From: DATCMH01 sp036563505
GTDB lineage: Bacteria; Pseudomonadota; Alphaproteobacteria; Rhizobiales; Beijerinckiaceae
Length of the DNA stretch: 64,000 nt
Reading direction: 5' to 3'
NCBI GenBank assembly: GCA_036563505.1
Contig: DATCMH010000010.1
Location: 1 to 64,000 of the forward strand
Positions 20,172 through 27,968 of this stretch are shown in pieces. Positions within the stretch are counted from its first letter, which is position 1. The number at the start of each line of letters is the position of its first letter. The notes below the pieces were generated by a model. It did not search any database. It had not been told where the DNA came from and saw only the letters and a program-made list of their open reading frames with translations. A program made the position numbers and the translations under genes.

Positions 20172-20427
20172 CGGACCGGCCCGGGTCGCTGTCGCGCCCC
20201 GGCGATGCTGCGATCGCGAATGGATTCGCAACGTAGCGCTATGCGTTGTGCGCCCGAACGTGGCGCAATGGTGAACAATTCGGCAAACATCTATGACGCT
20301 TGTGCATGGCTGGGCCACGCGCAAGCAGGTGTTTGCGAGGTCAGGCTCCGCCTACATAGTGCACTGCAACAACGATCGCAGTGCGTATCGCCGGCCCGTT
20401 CCAGGGCGGCTTTCCGGAGTATCCCAG

Positions 20428-20583
20428 ATGTTCGTCTCTCTCATCCTGTCCAAAATCCGCAGCTATCTCCGCTATCGCGAGACCGTGCGCGAGCTCGCGC
20501 AGCTCAGCGACCGCGAGCTCGATGATCTTGGCATCTCCCGCTACGACATCGCCAACGTGGCCCGCGCCCACGCCGGCGCGTAA
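20428..20583 (+). CDS. DUF1127 small protein
   Basis: A 51-residue protein with the DUF1127 core YRETVRELAQLSDRELDDLG followed by ISRYDIANVAR. A GGAG ribosome site eight bases before the ATG at 20428 defines the start; a longer in-frame ORF from 20293 has no support. Small arginine-containing DUF1127 proteins are common in alphaproteobacteria; some affect RNA turnover or phosphate and stress responses. An intrinsic terminator follows at 20611. Confidence 0.82.
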   Translation: MFVSLILSKIRSYLRYRETVRELAQLSDRELDDLGISRYDIANVARAHAGA

Positions 20584-20610
20584 GCTTCGACGGATCGGTC
20601 GCGACGATGA

Positions 20611-20636
20611 CGCCCGCCTCTTCGGCGGGCGTTTCG
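20611..20636 (+). terminator. Intrinsic terminator after the DUF1127 gene
   Basis: GCCCGCC/GGCGGGC stem of 7 bp with a 5-base TCTTC loop, followed by GTTTCG, 30 bases after the stop codon. Confidence 0.75.
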
Positions 20637-20706
20637 CTGTCTGGGCCAGGGCACGCGACGTGGTGCGCGGTTGAACGGCGCGCCCGGGCCGCTTAAGCCA
20701 GGGCGC

Positions 20707-22122
20707 ATGAGCGCTCTTGAACCCATTCACGTCGTCGGCGGCGGCCTCGCCGGCTCCGAAGCGGCCTGGCAGATCGCGCAGGCCGGCGTTCCCGTCGTCC
20801 TGCACGAGATGCGTCCCGTTCGAGGCACCGAAGCCCACAAGACAGACGGTCTCGCCGAACTCGTCTGCTCCAACTCCTTCCGCTCGGACGACGCTGAGGC
20901 GAACGCCGTCGGTCTGCTGCATCAGGAAATGCGCCGGCTTGGCTCGCTCATCATGCGCGAGGGCGATCGGAACCAGGTACCGGCGGGCGGCGCGCTGGCC
21001 GTAGATCGCGACGGCTTCTCGGCGGCGGTGACGGCGGCGCTCGAAGCCCATTCGCTCGTCACGATCGAGCGCGGCGAGGTTGCCGGCCTGCCGCCGGAGG
21101 ATTGGTCCTCGGTTATCCTGGCCACGGGCCCCCTCACCTCGCCCGCGCTTGCCGAAGCCGTTCTGGCGCTGACGGGGGAGACGTCGCTTGCCTTCTTCGA
21201 CGCGATCGCGCCCATCGTCTACCGCGAGTCGATCGACATGGGCGTGGCCTGGTTCCAGTCGCGCTACGACAAGGCGGGCCCGGGCGGCTCCGGGGCGGAC
21301 TACATCAACTGCCCTCTCGACAAGGCCCAGTACGAGGCCTTCGTCGACGCGCTGCTCGCGGGCGAGAAGACGAGCTTCAAGGAATGGGAGGGCACGCCCT
21401 ACTTCGACGGCTGCCTGCCGATCGAGGTCATGGCCGACCGCGGTCGCGAGACCCTACGTCACGGGCCGATGAAGCCGGTCGGGCTCACGAACCCGCACAA
21501 GCCCGACGAGAAGCCCTATGCCGTGGTGCAGCTGCGCCAGGACAACGCGCTCGGCACGCTCTACAACATGGTCGGCTTCCAGACGAAGCTGAAGCACGGC
21601 GAGCAGAGCCGGATTTTTCGCACGATCCCGGGCCTTGAGGCGGCCGAGTTCGCGCGGCTCGGTGGGCTGCACCGCAACACGTATCTGAACTCGCCGAAGC
21701 TCCTCGATCCGACCCTGCGGCTCACCGTCATGCCGCGCCTGCGCTTCGCGGGCCAGGTGACGGGCTGCGAAGGCTACGTCGAGAGCGCGGCGGTCGGCCT
21801 CATGGCTGGCCGGTTCGCCGCCGCCGAGCGTCTCGGCCAGCCCGTTCGCCCGCTGCCGTCCACGACGGCTCTCGGAGCGTTGATCAACCACATCACGGGC
21901 GGGCACATCGAGACGATCGACGAGGGGCCGCGCTCCTTCCAGCCCATGAACGTGAATTTCGGTCTCTTCCCGCCCCTCGAGCGCGCGCCGAAGGCGCCGG
22001 ACGGCAAGCGCCTGCGCGGGCCGGCGAAGGCCATCGCGCGCAAGAAGGCGCTCACCGACCGGGCGCGGGCGAGCTTGGCCGAGTGGCTGGGAGAAGCGGC
22101 GCTGCCTCAGGCGGCGGAGTAA
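20707..22122 (+). CDS. trmFO: Methylenetetrahydrofolate-tRNA-(uracil-54-C5)-methyltransferase
   Basis: A 471-residue FAD- and folate-dependent enzyme that makes ribothymidine at position 54 of tRNA. The dinucleotide-binding motif VVGGGLAGSEAAWQIA is at the N-terminus, with ELVCSNSFRSDD, PALAEAVLALTGE, LRQDNALGTLYNMVGFQT and GCEGYVESAAVGL as further TrmFO marks. The ATG at 20707 was chosen because the Rossmann motif starts a few residues later. It converges on the phytoene-synthase-like gene, with a perfect hairpin in between. Confidence 0.95.
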   Translation: MSALEPIHVVGGGLAGSEAAWQIAQAGVPVVLHEMRPVRGTEAHKTDGLAELVCSNSFRSDDAEANAVGLLHQEMRRLGSLIMREGDRNQVPAGGALAVDRDGFSAAVTAALEAHSLVTIERGEVAGLPPEDWSSVILATGPLTSPALAEAVLALTGETSLAFFDAIAPIVYRESIDMGVAWFQSRYDKAGPGGSGADYINCPLDKAQYEAFVDALLAGEKTSFKEWEGTPYFDGCLPIEVMADRGRETLRHGPMKPVGLTNPHKPDEKPYAVVQLRQDNALGTLYNMVGFQTKLKHGEQSRIFRTIPGLEAAEFARLGGLHRNTYLNSPKLLDPTLRLTVMPRLRFAGQVTGCEGYVESAAVGLMAGRFAAAERLGQPVRPLPSTTALGALINHITGGHIETIDEGPRSFQPMNVNFGLFPPLERAPKAPDGKRLRGPAKAIARKKALTDRARASLAEWLGEAALPQAAE

Positions 22123-22188
22123 ACCGGTCCGTTGTTTCCGTCGCCGGTTTCGGCCGAGGGTCTCACACGTAGCGGCGGCCGGCATATG

Positions 22189-22213
22189 CCTCCCTCCCCT
22201 CAGGGGAGGGAGG
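22189..22213. terminator. Perfect hairpin between trmFO and the complex I factor operon
   Basis: CCTCCCTCCCC and GGGGAGGGAGG form an 11-bp perfect stem with a TCA loop. It is one base from the stop of the minus-strand gene and 66 bases past trmFO. No T-run is seen on either strand, so bidirectional termination is only a suggestion. Confidence 0.5.
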
Positions 22214-22214
22214 A

Positions 22215-23078
22215 TCAGATCCCGCCCGCGAGGGCCCGCCGCCATAGGGCGAGCTGCTTGCGCCAGGAGGGCGCATCGACGACCGTCTTGTAGGGATCGT
22301 AGCCCGGCCGCTCGAAGGCGCCGAGATAGAGCGGGACCAGGGCAGTCGCCAGGAAGGCCGGACCGATCGCCCCCTTGACGCTCGCCCGCAGCGCCCGGGC
22401 GCGATCCAGATGGGTGCGGGCCAGTGCCCGCATCTCGGCGAGAGCCGCCAGGAGCCCGGGCCCGCCCTGCCCCGCCACGAGCTGCTCGCGGGAGACGCCG
22501 TGCCGCTCCAAGATCTCGGTCGGTACGTAGACCTGGCCGCGCCGCGCGTGCCACGGAAAGGCGCGCATGAGCCCGGCGACGGCATAGGCCACGCCGGCAT
22601 GGCCCGCGGCGTCGGCCGCCCCGGGATCCGCGCCATCGGCGAGGATCACCGAGGCGAGACGGATCAGCACCGAAGAGGTCTCGCCGCAATAGCCCTCGAG
22701 ATCGTTCACCGACGGCATCGGGTCGTCGTAGAGGTCGAAGACCCGGGCATCGACGAGGTCGACGAGGGCCTGCCGCGGCAGGCGGTAACGGGTGATGGTG
22801 TCGTCGAGGGCTGCCGCCACCGGGTTGGCCTTCACGTCGCCCCGCGCTTCGCCCTGCAGAGCGTCGCGCCACCATTGCAGCCGGATCTCGCCGGGCAGCG
22901 ACGTCGCCACAGTCTCGCGGACCCGGGCGCATTCCTGCGAGAAAGCGTAAAGCGCGAAAAGCGCCGGGCGTTTGTCGGCCGGCGCGAAGAGCGTTGCGAG
23001 ATACCGGTCGTGGTCGCCGTCGCGGACCAGCGCCTCGCAATGCGGGTAGGCCCAATCCGGCGCGGGCCGCGGGCTCAT
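22215..23078 (-). CDS. Phytoene/squalene synthase-fold protein, NDUFAF6-like
   Basis: A 287-residue member of the squalene/phytoene synthase superfamily. Both aspartate-rich substrate motifs of true synthases are missing: the first position reads AFSQECARVRETV (about 45-57) and the second LMRAFPWHARRG (170-181). The second segment, with the following VYVPTEILERHGVS, resembles human NDUFAF6, a complex I assembly factor (from memory). The ATG overlaps the stop of the Mth938 gene (ATGA). It is therefore more likely an assembly or lipid-binding factor than a carotenoid or hopanoid enzyme. Confidence 0.8.
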   Translation of the reverse strand: MSPRPAPDWAYPHCEALVRDGDHDRYLATLFAPADKRPALFALYAFSQECARVRETVATSLPGEIRLQWWRDALQGEARGDVKANPVAAALDDTITRYRLPRQALVDLVDARVFDLYDDPMPSVNDLEGYCGETSSVLIRLASVILADGADPGAADAAGHAGVAYAVAGLMRAFPWHARRGQVYVPTEILERHGVSREQLVAGQGGPGLLAALAEMRALARTHLDRARALRASVKGAIGPAFLATALVPLYLGAFERPGYDPYKTVVDAPSWRKQLALWRRALAGGI

Positions 23079-23455
23079 ACCGCGATGAGGGCCGCGGCGA
23101 CCCGGCGCTCCTCGGCCGCCATGATGTTGTAGGTCTGGGCGGCAAACGCCGTCGCCATGGCGTCGAGCCGCAGGCCCACCTCCTTGAGCCTGGTGCGGAC
23201 CGCCTCGGGCAAAGGCCGGATCTCCGGGCCGGTGCCGACGAGGAGCACTTCGATCTCGGCCGCCTCGGCGATGACGTCCGCGAAAGCCTCGGGCGTGAAC
23301 TCGGCGGCGGACGACACGCTCCACGCCTTGATCCCTGACGGCAACGCCAGGATCGAGCCGCGATGCGACATCTCGGCGAAGCGGAAGCCGCCGTTGCCGA
23401 AGGAATCGATCAAGTGCCGGCCGGGCACGAACCCGTCGTAGATCCGCCCGGCCAT
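23075..23455 (-). CDS. Mth938-domain protein, NDUFAF3-like
   Basis: A 126-residue protein of the Mth938/DUF498 family, to which human complex I assembly factor NDUFAF3 belongs. Visible marks are the N-terminal IDSFGNGGFRF, SILALPSGIKAW, EVLLVGTGPEIRPLP and the C-terminal TAFAAQTYNIMAAEERRVAAALIAV. It lies 7 bp downstream of secF and overlaps the next gene by 4 bp. Its position after secD-secF suggests a link to membrane insertion or respiratory complex assembly. Confidence 0.85.
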   Translation of the reverse strand: MAGRIYDGFVPGRHLIDSFGNGGFRFAEMSHRGSILALPSGIKAWSVSSAAEFTPEAFADVIAEAAEIEVLLVGTGPEIRPLPEAVRTRLKEVGLRLDAMATAFAAQTYNIMAAEERRVAAALIAV

Positions 23456-23462
23456 GGCCAGC

Positions 23463-24419
23463 TCAGGACGAGAGAGCTCGCGCAGCCTTCACGGCGGGCT
23501 CGCGCGGGACCTCGGCAGGTTCGTGGGCGCCGCGGATGCCGAGGTAGAGGAGGATCGGCGCGGCGATGAAGATCGTGGAATGCGTGCCGACGACCACGCC
23601 GAACAGCATCGCCAAGCTGAACCCCCGCAGCACCTCGCCGCCGAAGATATAGAGCGCCGTCGTCGCGAAGAAGGTCGTGGCCGCAACGATGATGGTGCGA
23701 GACACCGTGGCGTTCAGGGCCATATCGAGGAGCTCGGCGGTCGGCATGCGCTTGTAGCGCCGCATCAACTCGCGGATGCGATCGTAGATCACCACCGTGT
23801 CATTCAGCGAGTAACCCATGATGGTCAGGATCGCCGCGATCGACGTGAGGTCGAATTCGAGCTGGAGGATCGAGTAGAGGCCGAGCACGAGGAGGAGGTC
23901 GTGCAGCGTGGTCACCAGCGCGCCGACCGCGAACTGCCACTCGAACCGGAACCACAGATAGATCCAGATCATGGCCAGGCCGAGCACGACCGCCAGGATC
24001 GATTGCTGGACAAGCTCGCTCGACACGCTCGGCCCGACCACCTCGACACGTCTGATGGTGAAGGCCGAACCGAGCGCCGTGCGCACACGCTCGACGACTT
24101 CCGCGCCCGCGTCGCCGCCCTGCGCCGCCGAGCCGATGCGGATCAAGAGCTCGGTGTTCGAGCCGAACTCCTGGATTTGCACCTCGCCGACATTGAGCCG
24201 GGTGATGGTGTCGCGAACGGAGCCGATATTGGCCGGCCCCGCCGTCGACTGCACCTCGATGAGGGTCCCGCCCCTGAAGTCCACGCCGGCGTTCAGGCCG
24301 AGCGTCACGAAGGCCAACACGCTCAGAATCGTGATGACGGCCGAGAACGGGAAGCTCCAGTGCCGGTGCTCCATGAACCGGAAATGGAACGTCTCGGGGA
24401 TGTAGTTGACGAGGGGCAC
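23463..24419 (-). CDS. secF: Protein translocase subunit SecF
   Basis: A 318-residue inner-membrane protein that, with SecD, uses the proton gradient to help pull proteins across the membrane after SecA/SecYEG. The first periplasmic domain carries LGLNAGVDFRGGTLIEV, and the SecF signature GYSLNDTVVIYDRIRE lies in the membrane region. Six membrane segments are expected. It starts 18 bp after secD and precedes the Mth938 gene, so it is part of the yajC-secD-secF operon. Confidence 0.95.
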   Translation of the reverse strand: MPLVNYIPETFHFRFMEHRHWSFPFSAVITILSVLAFVTLGLNAGVDFRGGTLIEVQSTAGPANIGSVRDTITRLNVGEVQIQEFGSNTELLIRIGSAAQGGDAGAEVVERVRTALGSAFTIRRVEVVGPSVSSELVQQSILAVVLGLAMIWIYLWFRFEWQFAVGALVTTLHDLLLVLGLYSILQLEFDLTSIAAILTIMGYSLNDTVVIYDRIRELMRRYKRMPTAELLDMALNATVSRTIIVAATTFFATTALYIFGGEVLRGFSLAMLFGVVVGTHSTIFIAAPILLYLGIRGAHEPAEVPREPAVKAARALSS

Positions 24420-24437
24420 GCGCGGGATCCTGCGGCG

Positions 24438-26048
24438 TCAGATCGGAATGGCGGCGGGGCGGCGCGAGCGCACCCAGGTCGCGATCACGAGGCGGGTCAG
24501 GGTAAAGGCGGTGAAGGCCGTGGTGAGGATGCCGATGATGAAGGTCACCGCGAAGCCGCGCACGGGGCCGGAGCCACCGAACAGCAGGAGCACCAGCGCT
24601 GTGAAGAAGGCGGTGGCGTTGGCATCCATGATCGTGCCGAGCGCGAAGGAGAAGCCTTTGTCGATCGCGACGATCGGCGATTGCCCGAGCCTGGCCTCGT
24701 CGCGGATGCGCTCGAAGATCACGACGTTCGAGTCGACGGCCATGCCGATCGTGAGAATGATTCCCGCGATGCCGGGGAGCGTCAGGGTCGCGCCCAGGGC
24801 CGATTGGATGCCGAACAGGAGCGTGACGTTCGCGGCGAGCGCGATCAGGGCGAAGAAGCCGAACAGACCATAGACGGCCAGCATGAAAGCGGCCACGAGC
24901 AGGCAAGCGACCACGCCGGCCACCGCGCCCGCCCGGATCGAGTCGGCTCCAAGGCTCGGTCCGACCGTGCGCTCCTCGACGATGTTGAGCTTGGCCGGCA
25001 GCGCGCCGGCTCGCAGCAGCACGGAGAGGTTGTTGGCCTGCTCCACCGTGAAGCGCCCCGAAATCTGCCCCGATCCTTGCGTGATCGGCTGCAGGATGCG
25101 GGGGGCGGAGATCACCTCGTTGTCGAGGACGATGGCCAGGGCCCGATTCACGTTCTCGGTCGTTGCCTGTCCGAACCGCTGCGCACCGCGCACGTTGAAG
25201 CGAAAGTTCACGATCGGCTCATTGGTGCGCTGGTCGAAGCCCGGCTGAGCGTCGGTGAGGTCTTCGCCCGAGACGACGATCCGCCGCTCGACGGGTACGC
25301 GCTGCCCGCCGCTGTCGCGAGACGGCAGCAACTCCGTCTCGGACCCCTCGTTGTCCGCCAGTAGGCGAAACTCCAGTTTCGCGGTCTTGCCGAGAATTTC
25401 CTTCAGACGTTGAGGATCCTGAAGACCGGGCACCTGCACCAGGATCCGACCGACGCCCTGGCGCTGGATGTTCGGCTCGGTCGTTCCGAGGATGTCGATG
25501 CGGCGGCGCACGACCTCAAGCGCCTGCTCGGTGGCCCGCTGGATCCGGGCCGTGACGCCCTCCTCCGTGTAGGCCACCTGGATCTGTCCGTCGCTGCCCT
25601 CGGTCACGGCGATGTCCCGCGCCGCGGTCTGACCGAGGACGGGGTTCGCGATCGGCTGGGAGAGCTCGCGCAGCTTCGCGGCGAGCGTCCCCTGGCTCGA
25701 CGGATCGGTCACGCGCAGCTGCACGCCCCGCGGGTTGGTTTGCAGGCCGCCCTGGATGCCGATGCGCGTCTCGCGCAGCACGCGGCGGGCATCATCGCGG
25801 AGCTGGGTCACGAGACCGCGGACCAGATCGGCGCGATCGACCTCGAGAAGAACGTGAGAGCCGCCCTGGAGATCGAGGCCCAGGGTCACCGCCTGGGTCG
25901 GAAGCACCCAGGACGGAACCCAAGACGGAACGGACCGCTGAAGGGCCTGCCGCTGTTCGCGCGACAGAAGGTTCGGCGCCGCGAGAAGACAGCCGTAGAG
26001 GATGACCGCGATGATCGCGAGAGTTTTGGGCGTTGAGAATCGCAGCAT
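24438..26048 (-). CDS. secD: Protein translocase subunit SecD
   Basis: A 536-residue SecD with one N-terminal membrane segment, a large periplasmic domain (starting LGLDLQGGSHVLLEVD) and a C-terminal five-helix membrane domain. The conserved segment GIAGIILTIGMAVDSNVVIFERIRDE is complete. It works with SecF and YajC in protein export. The gene follows yajC by 42 bp and secF by 18 bp on the same strand. Confidence 0.96.
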   Translation of the reverse strand: MLRFSTPKTLAIIAVILYGCLLAAPNLLSREQRQALQRSVPSWVPSWVLPTQAVTLGLDLQGGSHVLLEVDRADLVRGLVTQLRDDARRVLRETRIGIQGGLQTNPRGVQLRVTDPSSQGTLAAKLRELSQPIANPVLGQTAARDIAVTEGSDGQIQVAYTEEGVTARIQRATEQALEVVRRRIDILGTTEPNIQRQGVGRILVQVPGLQDPQRLKEILGKTAKLEFRLLADNEGSETELLPSRDSGGQRVPVERRIVVSGEDLTDAQPGFDQRTNEPIVNFRFNVRGAQRFGQATTENVNRALAIVLDNEVISAPRILQPITQGSGQISGRFTVEQANNLSVLLRAGALPAKLNIVEERTVGPSLGADSIRAGAVAGVVACLLVAAFMLAVYGLFGFFALIALAANVTLLFGIQSALGATLTLPGIAGIILTIGMAVDSNVVIFERIRDEARLGQSPIVAIDKGFSFALGTIMDANATAFFTALVLLLFGGSGPVRGFAVTFIIGILTTAFTAFTLTRLVIATWVRSRRPAAIPI

Positions 26049-26090
26049 CGTCGTCGTTCAAACCTTCCGGGTACCGCGTCGAGGGAGCCC

Positions 26091-26432
26091 TCAGGCCTTG
26101 ACCGGCTCGGCCCTGGTGCGGACCTCGGAGATCATGCCCCGCACGAGCTTCACGCGCACGCCGTCCGCGATCTCGACTTCGATCTCCGGATCGTCCGTGA
26201 CCTTCGTCACCTTGGCGACGATGCCGCCGGTCGTGACGACCGTGTCGCCGCGGCGCACGTTCTTGATCATCTCCTGATGCTCACGCACCCGGCGCTGCTG
26301 CGGCCGGATGATGAGGAACCACATGATGACGAAAATGAGGAGGAAGGGGACGAGCTGAAGAAAGATGTCCGTTCCGCCACCGCCGGGAGCGGCGGCTTGG
26401 GCGAAGGCAGGCGTGATCACGTGGCGCTCCAT
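26091..26432 (-). CDS. yajC: Sec translocon accessory subunit YajC
   Basis: A 113-residue protein with one membrane helix (LVPFLLIFVIMWFLIIRPQQ) and a cytoplasmic domain RRGDTVVTTGGIVAKV, typical of YajC. The ATG at 26432 gives the longest form. A GTG at 26420 (MITPAFAQ), eight bases after a GGAG, is an attractive alternative start. It is first in the yajC-secD-secF operon and is preceded by a good promoter. Confidence 0.93.
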   Translation of the reverse strand: MERHVITPAFAQAAAPGGGGTDIFLQLVPFLLIFVIMWFLIIRPQQRRVREHQEMIKNVRRGDTVVTTGGIVAKVTKVTDDPEIEVEIADGVRVKLVRGMISEVRTRAEPVKA

Positions 26433-26489
26433 GGAGCGTCGCGCGACCGCTTGAGGCCGTGCGCGACGGGCTGGCTTGAGAAAGCGGCC

Positions 26490-26517
26490 GGACTATAGCC
26501 AGGGACCGCACGAAAGC
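26490..26517 (-). promoter_or_regulatory. Promoter of the yajC-secDF operon
   Basis: On the minus strand, TTGCTT, a 16-base spacer and TATAGT, about 60 bases upstream of the yajC start codon. Confidence 0.5.
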
Positions 26518-26613
26518 AATTCGCGAAGCGCGCCATGGCGATGGACCGACTGGGACGCCTTAGCTATGAGCAGGCCCATCCTGCCGCAAGCTGCACGGTC
26601 GACGATCCCTCTG

Positions 26614-27504
26614 ATGAACCGCCCTCCCCTCGACCTCTCGGACCCCGATGCGATCGCCGTGCTCGCCCGTATCGCTGACGCGCTGGAACGGCTCGCGCCC
26701 ACCGCGCGGGAGCCGCTCGGGATCGAGCGCGCGGACGCTTTCGTGTGGCATGCCGCCGGGCGCCGCCTCACGCCGGTGCCGAAGGTCAATCGCGTCGAGA
26801 TCGCGCTGCTTCACGGCATCGACCGGGCGCGCAACACCCTCATCGAGAACACGGAGCGGTTCGCGAAGGGCCTGCCCGCGAACAATGCCCTACTCTGGGG
26901 CGCCCGCGGCATGGGCAAGTCGTCCCTCGTGAAGGCCGCCCACGCCGAGGTGAACCGGCGTCTTCAGGGCGCGGCACGGCCGCTTAAGCTCATCGAGATC
27001 CACCGGGAGGACATCGAGAGCCTGCCCGACCTCATGGCGCTGCTGCGCGCCGACCCGCATCGCACGCTGGTGTTCTGCGACGACCTCTCCTTCGATGGCG
27101 GCGACACCTCATACAAGTCGCTCAAGGCCGTGCTCGAAGGCGGCGTCGAAGGGCGTCCGGACAACGTGTTGTTCTACGCGACGTCGAACCGCCGCCACCT
27201 GTTGCCGCGGGACATGATGGAGAACGAGCGCTCGACCGCCATCAATCCGGGCGAGGCCGTCGAGGAGAAGGTGTCCCTCTCCGACCGGTTCGGCCTCTGG
27301 CTCGGGTTCCACAAGTGCAGCCAGGACGAGTACCTGGCCATGGTCTACGGCTACGCCGACCATCACGGCCTCGCCGCGGACCGCGATGCGATCCGCGCCG
27401 AGGCGCTCGAATGGGCGACGACCCGCGGCTCCCGCTCCGGCCGAACCGCCTGGCAATACGTCCAGGATCTCGCAGGTCGGCTCGAGGTCCGTCTCGACGG
27501 GTGA
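26614..27504 (+). CDS. DUF815 AAA-type ATP-binding protein
   Basis: A 296-residue ATPase of the DUF815 group. The Walker A motif is in LLWGARGMGKSSLVKA and the Walker B region in TLVFCDDLSFD, with a sensor-type ATSNRRHLLP later. The ATG at 26614 (MNRPPLDL) is chosen because similarity to the family seems to start there; ATGs at 26566 and 26476 would add 16 or 46 unconserved residues. It is divergent from yajC and convergent with a small secreted protein gene. The cellular role of the family is not established. Confidence 0.82.
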   Translation: MNRPPLDLSDPDAIAVLARIADALERLAPTAREPLGIERADAFVWHAAGRRLTPVPKVNRVEIALLHGIDRARNTLIENTERFAKGLPANNALLWGARGMGKSSLVKAAHAEVNRRLQGAARPLKLIEIHREDIESLPDLMALLRADPHRTLVFCDDLSFDGGDTSYKSLKAVLEGGVEGRPDNVLFYATSNRRHLLPRDMMENERSTAINPGEAVEEKVSLSDRFGLWLGFHKCSQDEYLAMVYGYADHHGLAADRDAIRAEALEWATTRGSRSGRTAWQYVQDLAGRLEVRLDG

Positions 27505-27511
27505 GCGCGGA

Positions 27512-27820
27512 TCAGTTCCGGCGGTTCAGGCGGCGCGGTCCGCCGGGCAGCTGCCCGCCATTGGCCTCGTTGACGGGACGGTTCGCCATCTCGACGTTGC
27601 CGTTCGCCGACACCCGATCGACTCGATCGCTGCGGAGATAGCTGGGCAGGCGCGCGCGGCTTGAGCGCACGACGCGCTTCTTGGTCCGTACCTCGACGAG
27701 GCTTGAGTCCGCTTTCGTCATGGTGCCGGGGCCGAACGGCACGGCCGAGGCCGGGGCCGCGGTGAGGCTGAGTCCGGCACCGAACACGGCGGCGCCGATC
27801 GTGAGAAGAACCGGTTTCAT
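27512..27820 (-). CDS. Small secreted basic protein, unknown
   Basis: A 102-residue protein with a clear signal peptide (MKPVLLTIGAAVFGAGLSL, cleavage near PASA). The mature part is short and rich in Arg, Lys, Ser and Asn, without cysteines. A GGGAGA ribosome site lies seven bases before the ATG. No family is recognised. A possible EcfG-type promoter lies about 40 bp upstream. Confidence 0.6.
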   Translation of the reverse strand: MKPVLLTIGAAVFGAGLSLTAAPASAVPFGPGTMTKADSSLVEVRTKKRVVRSSRARLPSYLRSDRVDRVSANGNVEMANRPVNEANGGQLPGGPRRLNRRN

Positions 27821-27858
27821 CGAGCGTCTCCCGAAGCGTTGTTTGAACGCTCAAGTTG

Positions 27859-27883
27859 AACCGGGACCGCAATACTTTGTTCC
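27859..27883 (-). promoter_or_regulatory. Possible EcfG-type general-stress promoter
   Basis: On the minus strand, GGAAC, a 16-base spacer and GGTT; the consensus for EcfG sigma factors is GGAAC-N16/17-CGTT, so one position differs. It would drive the small secreted protein gene starting at 27820. Confidence 0.3.
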
Positions 27884-27899
27884 GCGCCCAAAACGGCGA

Positions 27900-27924
27900 G
27901 GGGCGGTGGACTAGCCACCGCCCC
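27900..27924 (-). terminator. Terminator of the LytM lipoprotein gene
   Basis: A perfect 10-bp stem GGGGCGGTGG/CCACCGCCCC with a 5-base loop, about 45 bases past the stop of the NlpD-like gene. A TTTT run follows six bases later on the minus strand. Confidence 0.65.
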
Positions 27925-27968
27925 CCGAGAGGATCAGCGTTTCAGGGTCTCGATGCTGATCGAAAGGC

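Noticed and set aside
20293..20427. N-terminal extension of the DUF1127 gene
   Set aside because: It lacks family similarity, and a good ribosome site supports the start at 20428.
22215..23078. Phytoene or squalene synthase for carotenoid/hopanoid synthesis
   Set aside because: Both aspartate-rich motifs are missing and no terpenoid genes are adjacent.
21454..23145. 563-codon minus-strand frame across trmFO and the NDUFAF6-like gene
   Set aside because: It runs antisense to trmFO and out of frame with the minus-strand gene; the product is Arg/Pro/Gly-rich.
23454..25364. 636-codon open frame on the + strand opposite secD-secF
   Set aside because: It is the antisense shadow of high-GC secD/secF; the product is Arg/His/Asp-rich low-complexity sequence with no family marks and no ribosome site.
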